Source: Bacillus sp. REN16
GTDB taxonomy: Bacteria > Bacillota > Bacilli > Bacillales > Bacillaceae_L
Length of the DNA: 64,000 nt
Reading direction: 5' to 3'
NCBI RefSeq assembly: GCF_020731355.1
Contig: NZ_JAJFZK010000007.1
Location: 266,054-330,053 of the forward strand
Shown here piece by piece: positions 8,718 through 17,398 of this stretch; the first letter of the stretch is position 1; the number at the start of each line of letters is the position of its first letter. The notes under the pieces are model-generated. The model saw nothing but the letters and a program-made list of their open reading frames with translations. It ran no database searches and had not been told where the DNA came from. The position numbers and the translations under genes were made by a program.

Positions 8718-9701
8718 ATGATTCGTTTTGGAGTAATCGGAACCAACTGGATAACAGATGCATTTTTGGAAGCAGCAAAGGCAATCGATGATTTTTCGCT
8801 AACTGCTGTTTATTCTCGAACAGAGGAACGCGCAAAGGAATTTGCCGAAAAATATCAAGCACCCTATACCTTTTCATCAATCACAGAAATGGCACAATCT
8901 GATGTATTTGATGCGGTTTACATCGCAAGTCCCACTTCCTTCCATGCCTCTCAAGCAATCATTCTATTGAATCATGGTAAACATGTTCTTTGTGAGAAAC
9001 CGATTGCCTCAAACACGAGAGAACTAAAGGAAATGATTCATGCAGCTAAGGTAAACAATGTGCTATTAATGGAAGCGCTGAAGTCAGGATTTCTCCCTTC
9101 ATATTCAAGTATTCGGGAGAACTTGCATAAAATCGGTCCGGTTCGCCGCTATTTCGCAAGCTATTGTCAATATTCATCCCGCTATGATGCCTATAAGGAA
9201 GGAACGGTTTTAAATGCCTTCAAACCTGAATTTTCAAATGGATCATTAATGGATATTGGAGTGTACTGTGTATATCCGATGGTGCAATTATTTGGGAAAC
9301 CTGATGCAATTAAAGCAAGCGGACTAATGCTTGATTCGGGCGTGGATGGCGAAGGGAGTATTCTAGCCCACTACAAAGACATGGAGGGCATGATGATGTT
9401 TTCGAAAATCACCAATTCCTATATCCCATCGGAAATTCAAGGTGAAAATGGCAGCATTCTCATTGATAAAATTTCATCACCCGAGAAGGTGGAAATTCGC
9501 TATCGCGACGGCAGAGTCGAGGATATCTCAAAGCTCCCTGATCAGCACACAATGTATTATGAGGCAAAGGAATTTATTAAACATATTAAAAATGGGGATT
9601 TGGAATCTGACATCAACACATATGAAAACTCACTTGCTGTGATGGAAATTCTTGATGAAGCCCGAAGCCAAATGGGATTAGTGTTTCCAGCAGATCGATA
9701 A
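8718..9701 (+). CDS. Gfo/Idh/MocA family oxidoreductase (YulF-like)
   Basis: About 327 residues. N-terminal Rossmann fold (IRFGVIGTNWIT, residues 2-13) and the conserved EKPI motif near residue 94, followed by the alpha/beta substrate domain. An upstream in-frame ATG at 8664 would add 18 residues, but GGAGG lies just before the ATG at 8718 and that start gives the normal length. It resembles B. subtilis YulF. The sugar or cyclitol substrate is unknown. Monocistronic between NCS2 permease (divergent) and a terminator. Confidence 0.9.
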   Translation: MIRFGVIGTNWITDAFLEAAKAIDDFSLTAVYSRTEERAKEFAEKYQAPYTFSSITEMAQSDVFDAVYIASPTSFHASQAIILLNHGKHVLCEKPIASNTRELKEMIHAAKVNNVLLMEALKSGFLPSYSSIRENLHKIGPVRRYFASYCQYSSRYDAYKEGTVLNAFKPEFSNGSLMDIGVYCVYPMVQLFGKPDAIKASGLMLDSGVDGEGSILAHYKDMEGMMMFSKITNSYIPSEIQGENGSILIDKISSPEKVEIRYRDGRVEDISKLPDQHTMYYEAKEFIKHIKNGDLESDINTYENSLAVMEILDEARSQMGLVFPADR

Positions 9702-9707
9702 GTAAAA

Positions 9708-9734
9708 ACGCTTGCGACTTTTAGCCGCAAGCGT
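9708..9734. terminator. Bidirectional terminator
   Basis: Perfect 9-bp stem ACGCTTGCG/CGCAAGCGT with a 9-base loop between two convergent oxidoreductase genes. Confidence 0.75.
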
Positions 9735-9743
9735 AATCATATC

Positions 9744-10388
9744 CTATAATTTTTTCAATGCATCTGCGACTTGTTCATCACCACTAACCAGGTCAAAGGC
9801 TTGATGGTATGTACGTTCTTCAGTTAAGGAAGCAACTACTGCTTTTGCAACATCCGCACGAGGAATTGTATTTCTAGTTAAATTCTCTCCAATTGCAATC
9901 TTCCCAGTTCCTTCATCATTCAATAAGCCGCCAGGTCGAATAATAGTGTAGGTTAAATCACTTTGCATGAGAAGTCGATCTGCATAATGCTTTGCGACAT
10001 AGTATGGGCGGATGGCCTCATTCCATTTTTCACGCTTATTGGCTCCTAATGCACTAACCATGACAAATCGCTTTACACCGGTTTGTTCTGCTGCTTCAAT
10101 CGTCTTCACTGCACCATCAAGATCAATTAATAGTGTTTGATCTGGACCTGTGTGGCCACCAGAACCGGCAGTAAAAACTATCGCATCACAACCTGATATT
10201 GCTTCAGCTATTTTCCCCACACTATCAGCAATACTTGCAAAGACAGTTTCGACACCTAGATGTTCAAAATAGTCTATTTGCTCTTGTTTGCGAACCATTG
10301 CAAGTGGTGTATACTCACCACTTTCCTTTAATAAATTAATTACCTGTTTACCGATTTGTCCATTAGCTCCGACAACACAAACTCTCAT
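9744..10388 (-). CDS. NAD(P)-binding SDR-like oxidoreductase (YhfK type)
   Basis: 214 residues from the ATG at 10388, which has GAAAGGGG upstream; the longer frame to 10454 lacks a ribosome site. Atypical short-chain dehydrogenase with GANGQIGK nucleotide loop (residues 7-14), FTAGSGGHTG in the middle, the YVAKHYAD segment (Tyr/Lys pair), and IIRPGGL. It matches the B. subtilis YhfK type in length and motifs. Substrate unknown. Confidence 0.9.
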   Translation of the reverse strand: MRVCVVGANGQIGKQVINLLKESGEYTPLAMVRKQEQIDYFEHLGVETVFASIADSVGKIAEAISGCDAIVFTAGSGGHTGPDQTLLIDLDGAVKTIEAAEQTGVKRFVMVSALGANKREKWNEAIRPYYVAKHYADRLLMQSDLTYTIIRPGGLLNDEGTGKIAIGENLTRNTIPRADVAKAVVASLTEERTYHQAFDLVSGDEQVADALKKL

Positions 10389-10462
10389 CAATCTGGCCCC
10401 TTTCTTACATGTACTACTTTTATTATTACAAGATAAGAAAGAGATATCAAACAATAGGGCTT

Positions 10463-10501
10463 ATAAAAAGGACCACCCGCGCTCTGTTGCCGGATGGTCC
10501 C
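10463..10501 (-). terminator. Terminator of the BmrCD-like operon
   Basis: On the minus strand GGACCATCCGG pairs with CGGGTGGTCC (one bulge) and is followed by TTTTTAT. It lies directly after the stop of the BmrD-like gene. Confidence 0.85.
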
Positions 10502-10507
10502 AAAAAT

Positions 10508-12244
10508 TTAAGCATATAATGATTGTGCTTGCATTTGATACATTTGGGCATAAATGCCGCCATGAGCTAATAATTCATCATGGGTACCTTGTTCTTTAAT
10601 CACCCCTTGCTCTAATACGAGAATGCGATCTGCATTTTTGATTGTTGAAAGACGGTGAGCAATAATAAACGTTGTACGTCCTTGCTTAAGAACGTCCATC
10701 GCGTGTTGAATAATCTCTTCTGTCTCAGTATCAATATTAGATGTCGCTTCATCTAGTATTAAGATCGCAGGATCAAAGGCAAGTGCTCTAGCAAATGAGA
10801 TTAGTTGACGTTGACCTGATGAAAGTGTACTTCCCTTCTCTATCACAGGTTCGTCAATCCCTTTTTCCAGGTTCTTAAGGACTCGTTCCGCACCAACCGC
10901 TTCTAATGCCTTCTCTACCTTCTCCCGTGTTATCTTCGGGTCATTTAAGCTCACGTTCGAAGCAATCGTCCCCGTAAACAAATACGGATCCTGTAAAACG
11001 ATCCCCATATGTTGACGGATTGTTTGTCTTGGCAATGTTGTAATGTCGATTCCATCAATATAAATCTTTCCTTTTGAAGGATCATAGAATCGAAATAGCA
11101 GGTTCATGATGGAGCTTTTTCCAGAACCGGTATGGCCAACTAAGGCAACCGTTTCACCACGTTTTGCTTCAAAAGACAAATGCTTTAATACATATTCATC
11201 ATCTTTATAGGCAAAGGTGACATCATCGAATAAAACATGGCCATCATATCTAGGCATTGTTTCCTCTGATACCACTTCCCCATTCAAATCTAATACATCA
11301 AACACGCGTTTCCCCGCAACAAGGGAGCGCTCTAATTGAGAAAACTGATTTACTACATTCGTTATAGGATTAAATAGTCTTGTTAAGTAATCCACAAAGG
11401 CATACAACGTACCCGCTGATGCAACCTCACCGAGTGATAATGATTGCGTTCCAAAATAAAAAATGAAAATCATAAACATAATCAGTCGTAATGTATTAAC
11501 TAAGTTAAATGAAGTGGCAGAGTCCAATAACAATAATTTTCGCCCATAAGCATAATGCTCATCATTCATTTCATCAAACTCTTTCGTCATTTGCTTTTCA
11601 CGACGGAATGCTTGAATAATGGTCATCCCTTGAATAGATTCATTAATCATTGCATTGATGTCCGCAATTTTTTTACGAATCACTTTATTATACTGAGATG
11701 CATATTTCCTGTATAAAATCATCCATACGTAAATGAGCGGAATCATAAGCAATGCGATCATTGCCATTTTCCAATTCAGGATGAACAGTGCAATATATAC
11801 TCCCGCAATCGAAATAAAGCTTGTCGCAAAATTCGAAAGAACCTGCACGTATAAATTCCGAAGCGCTTCTGTATCATTTGTAACGCGCGCCACAATTTTT
11901 CCAGCTGGCCGTTGATCAAAGTATTGAATCGGCAATGTATGAATATGACCAAATACATCCTGCCGCAATTTTTGTATCACCCGATTCGCCCCTATTTGTA
12001 AATAAATATACATAAAGTAGCGCAGAATCGCTGTTGCGATTGCTAATAGTAAATATAAGCAGAGTAACCAAGCAATCGGCTTAATTTCAATATTTCCAAC
12101 AACCATATATTCATCGATAATATATTTTGCAATAAACGGACCTGCAAGATCTGCAAAGACTGCAATTGTTAAGAAAAATAGCCCAAGAAAAATAGGTCTC
12201 TTATAATACATCGCATATTTTATTAACCGTTTACCTGTACTCAT
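10508..12244 (-). CDS. bmrD: Heterodimeric multidrug ABC exporter subunit, BmrD/YheH-like
   Basis: 578 residues: six-helix type-1 exporter membrane domain (about 1-310) and a nucleotide-binding domain with Walker A GHTGSGKSS, signature LSSGQRQLIS, canonical Walker B ILILDEATSNID and the H-loop AHRLSTI. Its start overlaps the stop of the BmrC-like gene (ATGA), so translation is coupled. The catalytic Glu is intact, which makes this the active ATP site of the pair. Assignment to the BmrD lineage rests on the partner gene and order; B. subtilis BmrD is longer. Confidence 0.88.
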   Translation of the reverse strand: MSTGKRLIKYAMYYKRPIFLGLFFLTIAVFADLAGPFIAKYIIDEYMVVGNIEIKPIAWLLCLYLLLAIATAILRYFMYIYLQIGANRVIQKLRQDVFGHIHTLPIQYFDQRPAGKIVARVTNDTEALRNLYVQVLSNFATSFISIAGVYIALFILNWKMAMIALLMIPLIYVWMILYRKYASQYNKVIRKKIADINAMINESIQGMTIIQAFRREKQMTKEFDEMNDEHYAYGRKLLLLDSATSFNLVNTLRLIMFMIFIFYFGTQSLSLGEVASAGTLYAFVDYLTRLFNPITNVVNQFSQLERSLVAGKRVFDVLDLNGEVVSEETMPRYDGHVLFDDVTFAYKDDEYVLKHLSFEAKRGETVALVGHTGSGKSSIMNLLFRFYDPSKGKIYIDGIDITTLPRQTIRQHMGIVLQDPYLFTGTIASNVSLNDPKITREKVEKALEAVGAERVLKNLEKGIDEPVIEKGSTLSSGQRQLISFARALAFDPAILILDEATSNIDTETEEIIQHAMDVLKQGRTTFIIAHRLSTIKNADRILVLEQGVIKEQGTHDELLAHGGIYAQMYQMQAQSLYA

Positions 12245-13983
12245 GCGCCGTCCCCCTCTAGCTGCTGACGGTCAAATTGTTCCTTATACCAGCCATTTTG
12301 TCTTAGGAGCTCTTCGTGAGTACCTTGCTCTGCAATTTGTCCCTCATTCAGCACGATAATCTGATCAGCATGTTGAACGCCTGATAAACGATGTGTTGTA
12401 ATAATCGTTGTTTTGTCGCTTCGCTCGTTCTGAATGTTTTCGATGATCCGTGCCTCTGTTTTCGCATCAACAGCAGATAGTGAATCATCTAGGATTAAAA
12501 TTTCAGGATCTTTTATAAGCGCACGGGCAATAGACACGCGTTGCTTTTGTCCCCCAGATAAGGATACTCCTTTTTCACCTACTAGAGTTTCAAGCCCCCT
12601 CGGTAAGTTTTCTAAGTCCTTTTTAAAGTATGCTAAGTGAATCGCATTATCGATTTCATCATCTGTAGCATCTTCTTTACCAAACAAAATGTTTTCCCGA
12701 ATCGTCCGTGAAAATAACACGTGATCCTGTGGAACATATCCAATCCAATCAAGTATTTGTTCCTTCGTTTGTGACGCGATATCAATTCCAGCAATGCTTA
12801 GTTGCCCCTCCTGCAATGGATATTCGCGTAGTAATTGCCGTAAAAATGTTGTTTTTCCAGCACCTGTTTTCCCTACGATACCAAGTGTTTCTCCTTTTTT
12901 TAGTGCCAACGTTATCTTCTGTAAATTTTTCACCTGGCTTGTTGGATACTGAAACAATAAATCTTGAAACCCAATGGTACTCGGTGTCGAAATAGCAACA
13001 GGGTTATTCGTGTTTTTTACATCTGCCTCATAATTTAGTGTTTCTTGTACACGATCAAGTGAAGCATTCCCTTGTTGCATGACGTTAATTAGCTCGCCAA
13101 TCGCAAAAATTGGCCAAACAGCAAGACCTAAATAGACATTAAAGGTAACAAGTTGACCTACTGTCATTTCACCATTTGCTACGAGAAACGCACCATATCC
13201 AAGGGCTACAACATAGCTGATACCCGTTCCAACCTTGGTAATCGGCCCAAACAAGGCATTGATCTTTGCAGTGTGGATATTTTTTTGGTAAACCTCTTCA
13301 CTCTTATCAGCAAAGAAACTTTCATCCTTTTTTTCCTGTACATAAGCGCGAATGACTCTGACACCTGCAACAGACTCTAGCACATTATCATTCAATTCAC
13401 CAAATGAATCCTGTGCTTTCATATATCGTTCATGTACAATTTTCCCCAAGTATTGAATGAGCACAGCCATAATTGGAACTGGCAGCATTGAAAAGAGGGT
13501 TAATTTCCATGAAATCATGATGCCCATTGCAAAAATAATGGTTCCCAAAAACAAGGTGGAGTCAATTAAGGTCATAATTCCGAAACCCGCTGTTAGCGAA
13601 ACTGAATTCAAATCATTTGTGGCACGTGCCATTAAATCACCTGTACGGTTCTTCTCATAAAAAGTTGGTGTCATTTTTAAAAACTGAAGCATCAGCTTTC
13701 GGCGCATTAACTTTTCCAGATTTAAAGAACCTTCGAATAATCGGTATTGCCAAAAGAAATTCAAGAAATAGCCAGCTACAATAATGGCTGCAAATATTAA
13801 AATATATTGAAGCAGTACTGCTTTTGTCATTTCACCTGCTGTTAAAATATCAATAATTGAGCCAAGTAAATATGGCGGAATAACTTCCAACACAGTGGCA
13901 ATCATTAACAGGACTATGGCAATTGTGTATTGCAACCAATATTTTTTAAAAAACCAGCCAAGCTTACCTAATACATCAAACAT
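12241..13983 (-). CDS. bmrC: Heterodimeric multidrug ABC exporter subunit, BmrC/YheI-like
   Basis: 580 residues, close to the length of B. subtilis BmrC, with a similar start (MFDVLGKLGWFFKKYWLQYT). Membrane domain about 1-310, then an ATPase domain with Walker A GKTGAGKTT and signature LSGGQKQRVS. Walker B reads ILILDDSLSAVD: Asp replaces the catalytic Glu, the degenerate site expected for one half of an asymmetric exporter. It is preceded by a 335-nt leader with a short peptide ORF and a terminator, suggesting induction by ribosome-targeting drugs as described for bmrBCD. Confidence 0.88.
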   Translation of the reverse strand: MFDVLGKLGWFFKKYWLQYTIAIVLLMIATVLEVIPPYLLGSIIDILTAGEMTKAVLLQYILIFAAIIVAGYFLNFFWQYRLFEGSLNLEKLMRRKLMLQFLKMTPTFYEKNRTGDLMARATNDLNSVSLTAGFGIMTLIDSTLFLGTIIFAMGIMISWKLTLFSMLPVPIMAVLIQYLGKIVHERYMKAQDSFGELNDNVLESVAGVRVIRAYVQEKKDESFFADKSEEVYQKNIHTAKINALFGPITKVGTGISYVVALGYGAFLVANGEMTVGQLVTFNVYLGLAVWPIFAIGELINVMQQGNASLDRVQETLNYEADVKNTNNPVAISTPSTIGFQDLLFQYPTSQVKNLQKITLALKKGETLGIVGKTGAGKTTFLRQLLREYPLQEGQLSIAGIDIASQTKEQILDWIGYVPQDHVLFSRTIRENILFGKEDATDDEIDNAIHLAYFKKDLENLPRGLETLVGEKGVSLSGGQKQRVSIARALIKDPEILILDDSLSAVDAKTEARIIENIQNERSDKTTIITTHRLSGVQHADQIIVLNEGQIAEQGTHEELLRQNGWYKEQFDRQQLEGDGA

Positions 13984-14024
13984 ATTCCATACCCTCTTTC
14001 TCTTTCACGGCTGTAAGACCCAAG

Positions 14025-14081
14025 CTACCCACTATCCAGTAACTCCTTTTTGAAGATCAATACTCTTCGTTTGTTCCACAT
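14025..14081 (-). CDS. Possible second short upstream ORF in the exporter leader
   Basis: An 18-codon frame (MWNKRRVLIFKKELLDSG) lies between the attenuator hairpin and the BmrC-like start. GGGAG stands about 7 bases before its ATG. It could be chance; nothing else supports it. Confidence 0.25.
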   Translation of the reverse strand: MWNKRRVLIFKKELLDSG

Positions 14082-14123
14082 GTCACTACTCCCTTTCATC
14101 CATTATCACTAAAGGATTCCACA

Positions 14124-14159
14124 CAAAAAAGATGCATACCCTAAAAAGAGGATGCATCT
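14124..14159 (-). terminator. Attenuator (intrinsic terminator) before the BmrC-like gene
   Basis: On the minus strand AGATGCAT-CCT pairs with AGG-GT-ATGCATCT, followed by a run of six T. It lies 64 bases after the leader-peptide stop and 140 bases before the exporter start, within the transcribed leader. The arm GTATGCA can alternatively pair with TGCATAC inside the leader ORF (14240-14246), offering a mutually exclusive fold. Confidence 0.8.
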
Positions 14160-14164
14160 CTATA

Positions 14165-14193
14165 AAGGTAAAGTAGGCGTACCTATACCTTTT
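14165..14193 (-). other. Secondary hairpin between leader peptide and attenuator
   Basis: AAAGGTA and TAGG pair with CCTA and TACCTTT around a short loop. The CCATACCTTT at the 3' end of the leader ORF (14222-14232) can pair with the same AAAGGTAT arm, so this hairpin can exchange partners depending on where a ribosome stands. Confidence 0.5.
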
Positions 14194-14222
14194 ATTGTAT
14201 TCGGAATCTACAATCCTACAAA

Positions 14223-14282
14223 TTAAAGGTATGGACAATGTATGCAATTATTGTTTATGTTACGTGCATTTAGTTCTCTCAT
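14223..14282 (-). CDS. Leader peptide of the BmrCD-like operon
   Basis: A 19-codon ORF, MRELNARNINNNCIHCPYL, with a very strong ribosome site (AAAGGAGGAAAGG) in front of its ATG. It begins about 35 nt after the predicted transcription start. Its strong initiation signal, short length and position before an intrinsic terminator fit a sensor peptide for ribosome-mediated attenuation, comparable in role to bmrB. The peptide itself shows an Asn cluster and a C-x-x-C pair (CIHC). Role is inferred from layout. Confidence 0.75.
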   Translation of the reverse strand: MRELNARNINNNCIHCPYL

Positions 14283-14323
14283 TGTCCTTTCCTCCTTTGT
14301 AAAATTTTTATTAGTGTTCTTGA

Positions 14324-14353
14324 AGATTACCATTTTTTTCATACAATTGTCAA
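14324..14353 (-). promoter_or_regulatory. SigA-type promoter of the exporter operon
   Basis: Minus-strand TTGACA (14348-14353), 18-bp spacer, TAATCT (14324-14329). Predicted start near 14317, giving a 335-nt leader before the BmrC-like gene. Confidence 0.7.
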
Positions 14354-14461
14354 CTATCAAATTACTGTTTTACGTTTTTTTCAAACCCATATTTAAGGAA
14401 TAAAGACAAGACGACTAACAAAAAATGTTAATGATGCAATTTAAAGATTGGAGCGAAATAA

Positions 14462-15160
14462 ATGGACATTCCAGAATTAGTTTTACGAATTTTCCTTGGA
14501 TTTATTATCTTATTTACGCTTACTCGAATAATGGGAAGAAAAGAAATTAGCCAGATGACATTTTTTAATTTTGTGTCTGCGATAGCGATTGGTTCACTTG
14601 CGGCCAACTGGATCACGACGAAAGATTTAAGTATCCTAAACGGAATTATCGCCCTGAGCGGATGGGCTCTTTTTACACTTTTCATGAGTTATATCGATAT
14701 AAAATCGAAAAAGGCAAGAAAAATTACAACCGGAGATCCCCTTATCGTGATTAAAGATGGGAAAATCATGGATAAGACACTTCGAAAAAGTCGCCTTGAT
14801 CTTGACACATTAAGTGCGATGTTAAGACAAGAAAATGTCTTTTCAATGGCAGATGTAGACTACGCCATATTTGAAACAAATGGAATGCTTTCTGTTCTGA
14901 AAAAAGAAGGAAAGCAGACCATGACCAAAAGCGATATGAATATTCCTCCTTCTCTGACAAAAATTTATCCAATCTCAACAGAAGTTATCGCTGACGGGAG
15001 GGTGTTAACAAATAATTTAACGAAACTCAATTTATCAAAAAACTGGCTGGACCAACAGCTTAAGCAAGCCGGTGTAATCACTCCTTCTGACGTGATGTAT
15101 GCAGAAGTGCAACAGGACGGATCACTATACGTTGATCAAAAGGAAGAAACTCTACATTAA
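14462..15160 (+). CDS. YetF/DUF421 family membrane protein
   Basis: 232 residues: three membrane helices in the first 85 residues (motifs RIMGRKEISQMTFFNFV and AIGSLAA are typical), then a cytoplasmic DUF421/DUF3290-type domain with GDPLIVIKDGKI and the RQENVFSMADVDYAIFE stretch. The family includes B. subtilis YetF and spore-associated paralogues; its biochemical role is unclear. Monocistronic, with GGAGCG before the ATG and a terminator after the stop. Confidence 0.93.
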   Translation: MDIPELVLRIFLGFIILFTLTRIMGRKEISQMTFFNFVSAIAIGSLAANWITTKDLSILNGIIALSGWALFTLFMSYIDIKSKKARKITTGDPLIVIKDGKIMDKTLRKSRLDLDTLSAMLRQENVFSMADVDYAIFETNGMLSVLKKEGKQTMTKSDMNIPPSLTKIYPISTEVIADGRVLTNNLTKLNLSKNWLDQQLKQAGVITPSDVMYAEVQQDGSLYVDQKEETLH

Positions 15161-15170
15161 AATCAATTAA

Positions 15171-15208
15171 AACAAGCATGGAAAATCATTCCGTGCTTGT
15201 TTCTAAAT
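15171..15208 (+). terminator. Terminator after the YetF-type gene
   Basis: AACAAGCATGG pairs with CCGTGCTTGTT (one mismatch), followed by T-rich sequence; it can also serve the convergent ydbT gene. Confidence 0.75.
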
Positions 15209-16723
15209 TGGAACAATGGGATTACCACCGTTGCCCTCCACAATCTCCACTTCCTCCTGCCGCTCCAAATACCAGCTTTCAAAGATAACCGCAAATGGCA
15301 GGGGAATATCCTGTATGGTTTCAATATGTGTCGGTGTTGAACGATTCATCGTAGTTATAGAGGCAACACGGAAGAGCCTTTGTAGTCGTGTCTGAGAATA
15401 GGACATTTCAATAACATGTCTTCGTTTCGTTATAAACATACGGCTCGTTAGTCCACCATGCCACCATTGTACTTGGTCATCATTCAAAGCATAACGTGTA
15501 TGGAGAAATTCGAGAATTCGCAGAATGATAATCAAACATAGTAAAACGAGCGATAAGATCCACCACATCTGGTCAAGTCCAAATGCATTAGGCTTAAAAT
15601 AGCATAATCCAATCGTTGCCAGTATCCAAAACCAGCTTGGTTTCAATAGTTTAACCCACAAGGATTTGCGTGGTAACCTGTCTAATTTAGTTTCATTCAA
15701 CTGATAGATTGGAAGCAATTCCTTGATTAACTCATATGCCTTTTTGACTGGTAAAAACGGATAAAGTGAGTTGACATTCAGGGATTCATCCCCTTTATTC
15801 GGATTGGCCGAACTGATTAATTTTACTTCAGCTAACCCAAATATACGCTTCATAAATGTTTGTTTCATTTCTAATCCCTGAATTTTTTTCTTTTCAATCG
15901 CAAAATAACTTTCATCAAGTACCCCACGGTCAATATAAATATATCGATCATCAGACGAGATTTCATATTTGCCATAACGGATAAATGTCCTAGCAACACC
16001 AAAACTAATGGCAACGATAACAGCCAAAACCAAGATCATGACAAACAGCCATTTGCTAGCTAGTACCACTTCAAATAAGCCGTTTAGCTGATCGGCATCT
16101 GGTAAAAATGTCTCCAAATAATCTAGCGAAGCAAAAACGATCGGAATAATCGCAAGGAAACTTAAAGAAGTAAAACTCGCTTTCCACAAGTCCCTTTTCT
16201 CTGGTGTAAAATGAACCGTTCGACTCGGTACTTGAACAATTGCCTGTTCTGCCTCTTTGTTTTCATGTTCTTCTGTGACTACTGGTTGCTTAGCAGGCTG
16301 AACTAAATTAATTAAAAAATGGGCATGTTTCTTTGATAATACCTCAAACTTGACTGCATCATCCTCCCCATCCATAGCGGTTTCAAATGTAAGGGATGTT
16401 AATCCAAAAATTTTATGAAATACAGATGTTTTTCTTGTCACATTTTGAATTTTAGAGAACGGAATGGTACTATTACGTCTGACAAAAATCCCCTTATGAA
16501 TATGGAACGCACGGCCTTTCCACTCATATTTTTCGACAAACCAACTTATCACAATGTGAAGTAGCCCTATTACAGCAAACAAGAGAAAAGCATATCTTCC
16601 ATACACAAAAATCCAAGAATCTGAATCCCTTCTTAAAACAAATAAAAGCAAAATAACGATGAAACTGCTTTTTATAAATTGATAGATTCGAAAGCCGACA
16701 CTTAGTGGATGATAGCGCATCAT
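15203..16723 (-). CDS. ydbT: YdbT-like protein with repeated bacterial PH domains
   Basis: 506 residues with membrane helix pairs separating two to three bPH2 (DUF304) domains; typical repeats are RNSTIPFSKIQNVTRKTSVFHKIFGL near residue 90 and the equivalents KKKIQGLEMKQTFMKRIFGL and RHVIEMSYSQTRLQRLFRVA further on. It overlaps ydbS by four bases. In B. subtilis the ydbS-ydbT pair is controlled by SigW and contributes to resistance against membrane-active peptides such as amylocyclicin; that role is from the family, not visible here. Confidence 0.9.
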   Translation of the reverse strand: MMRYHPLSVGFRIYQFIKSSFIVILLLFVLRRDSDSWIFVYGRYAFLLFAVIGLLHIVISWFVEKYEWKGRAFHIHKGIFVRRNSTIPFSKIQNVTRKTSVFHKIFGLTSLTFETAMDGEDDAVKFEVLSKKHAHFLINLVQPAKQPVVTEEHENKEAEQAIVQVPSRTVHFTPEKRDLWKASFTSLSFLAIIPIVFASLDYLETFLPDADQLNGLFEVVLASKWLFVMILVLAVIVAISFGVARTFIRYGKYEISSDDRYIYIDRGVLDESYFAIEKKKIQGLEMKQTFMKRIFGLAEVKLISSANPNKGDESLNVNSLYPFLPVKKAYELIKELLPIYQLNETKLDRLPRKSLWVKLLKPSWFWILATIGLCYFKPNAFGLDQMWWILSLVLLCLIIILRILEFLHTRYALNDDQVQWWHGGLTSRMFITKRRHVIEMSYSQTRLQRLFRVASITTMNRSTPTHIETIQDIPLPFAVIFESWYLERQEEVEIVEGNGGNPIVPI

Positions 16724-17214
16724 TCATCCACTTCCTTTAACTTTGCATATTCTGCCAATCTCTCTCTTAACTCGAGGGCAACATCCTCTTCCAAAGCAGG
16801 AATGGTATGGGAAGAGCCCATTGTCTCTACTTTAATGGACCTAGTTTGATAACGTTTCATAATGGGACCTTGACTTGTTGAAACTGACTGGATTTTCGTC
16901 ATCGGAACAGTTACCCATTCCTTTGTTAAAACACCGTAGCTTATCTGAAGGTATTCATCATTAAATTGATAACTCCAGGTTCGATATAGTAATTTTGGTT
17001 CGATAAAGGACCATATCGTACCAAGAACGGCGAACACAAGTATAGCAATCAAAATCCAAAATGCCCATTTTGGCCATGAAAAATAATGATTCAACCAAAA
17101 TAAGACTCCTAGAATAATAAAACCTACTACGTTTGTTATAGTTTCATTAATCATACGTATTTTAGGAAATGCAGGAGATAATTGATTCTCCAATTTTATT
17201 TCACTCTCACTCAA
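16720..17214 (-). CDS. ydbS: YdbS-like bacterial PH domain protein
   Basis: About 164 residues: two adjacent membrane helices (about 25-75) and one bPH2 domain with the motif VPMTKIQSVSTSQGPIMKRYQTRSIKVET. Several TTG codons stand in a row at the start (17223 to 17214); AAGGAG is best spaced for the last ones, and no ATG is available, so a TTG start is assigned. It is translationally coupled to ydbT and both products are likely partners in the membrane. Confidence 0.87.
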   Translation of the reverse strand: MSESEIKLENQLSPAFPKIRMINETITNVVGFIILGVLFWLNHYFSWPKWAFWILIAILVFAVLGTIWSFIEPKLLYRTWSYQFNDEYLQISYGVLTKEWVTVPMTKIQSVSTSQGPIMKRYQTRSIKVETMGSSHTIPALEEDVALELRERLAEYAKLKEVDE

Positions 17215-17398
17215 CAAAAGCAACTCCTTGTGTAATTATTTCTAAGTTTGACTCAGGAATGCTGCCTAACCTTCCTATATATTTTTACGGTTATAACTGC
17301 TATAAAGTTTCATATTTTTACAATCGGCGTAGCAGATGTTTTTTTCCCAAACGAAAAAGGCGTTAGATTCGATGATCTGCGCCCTCTTAAAATGAGAA

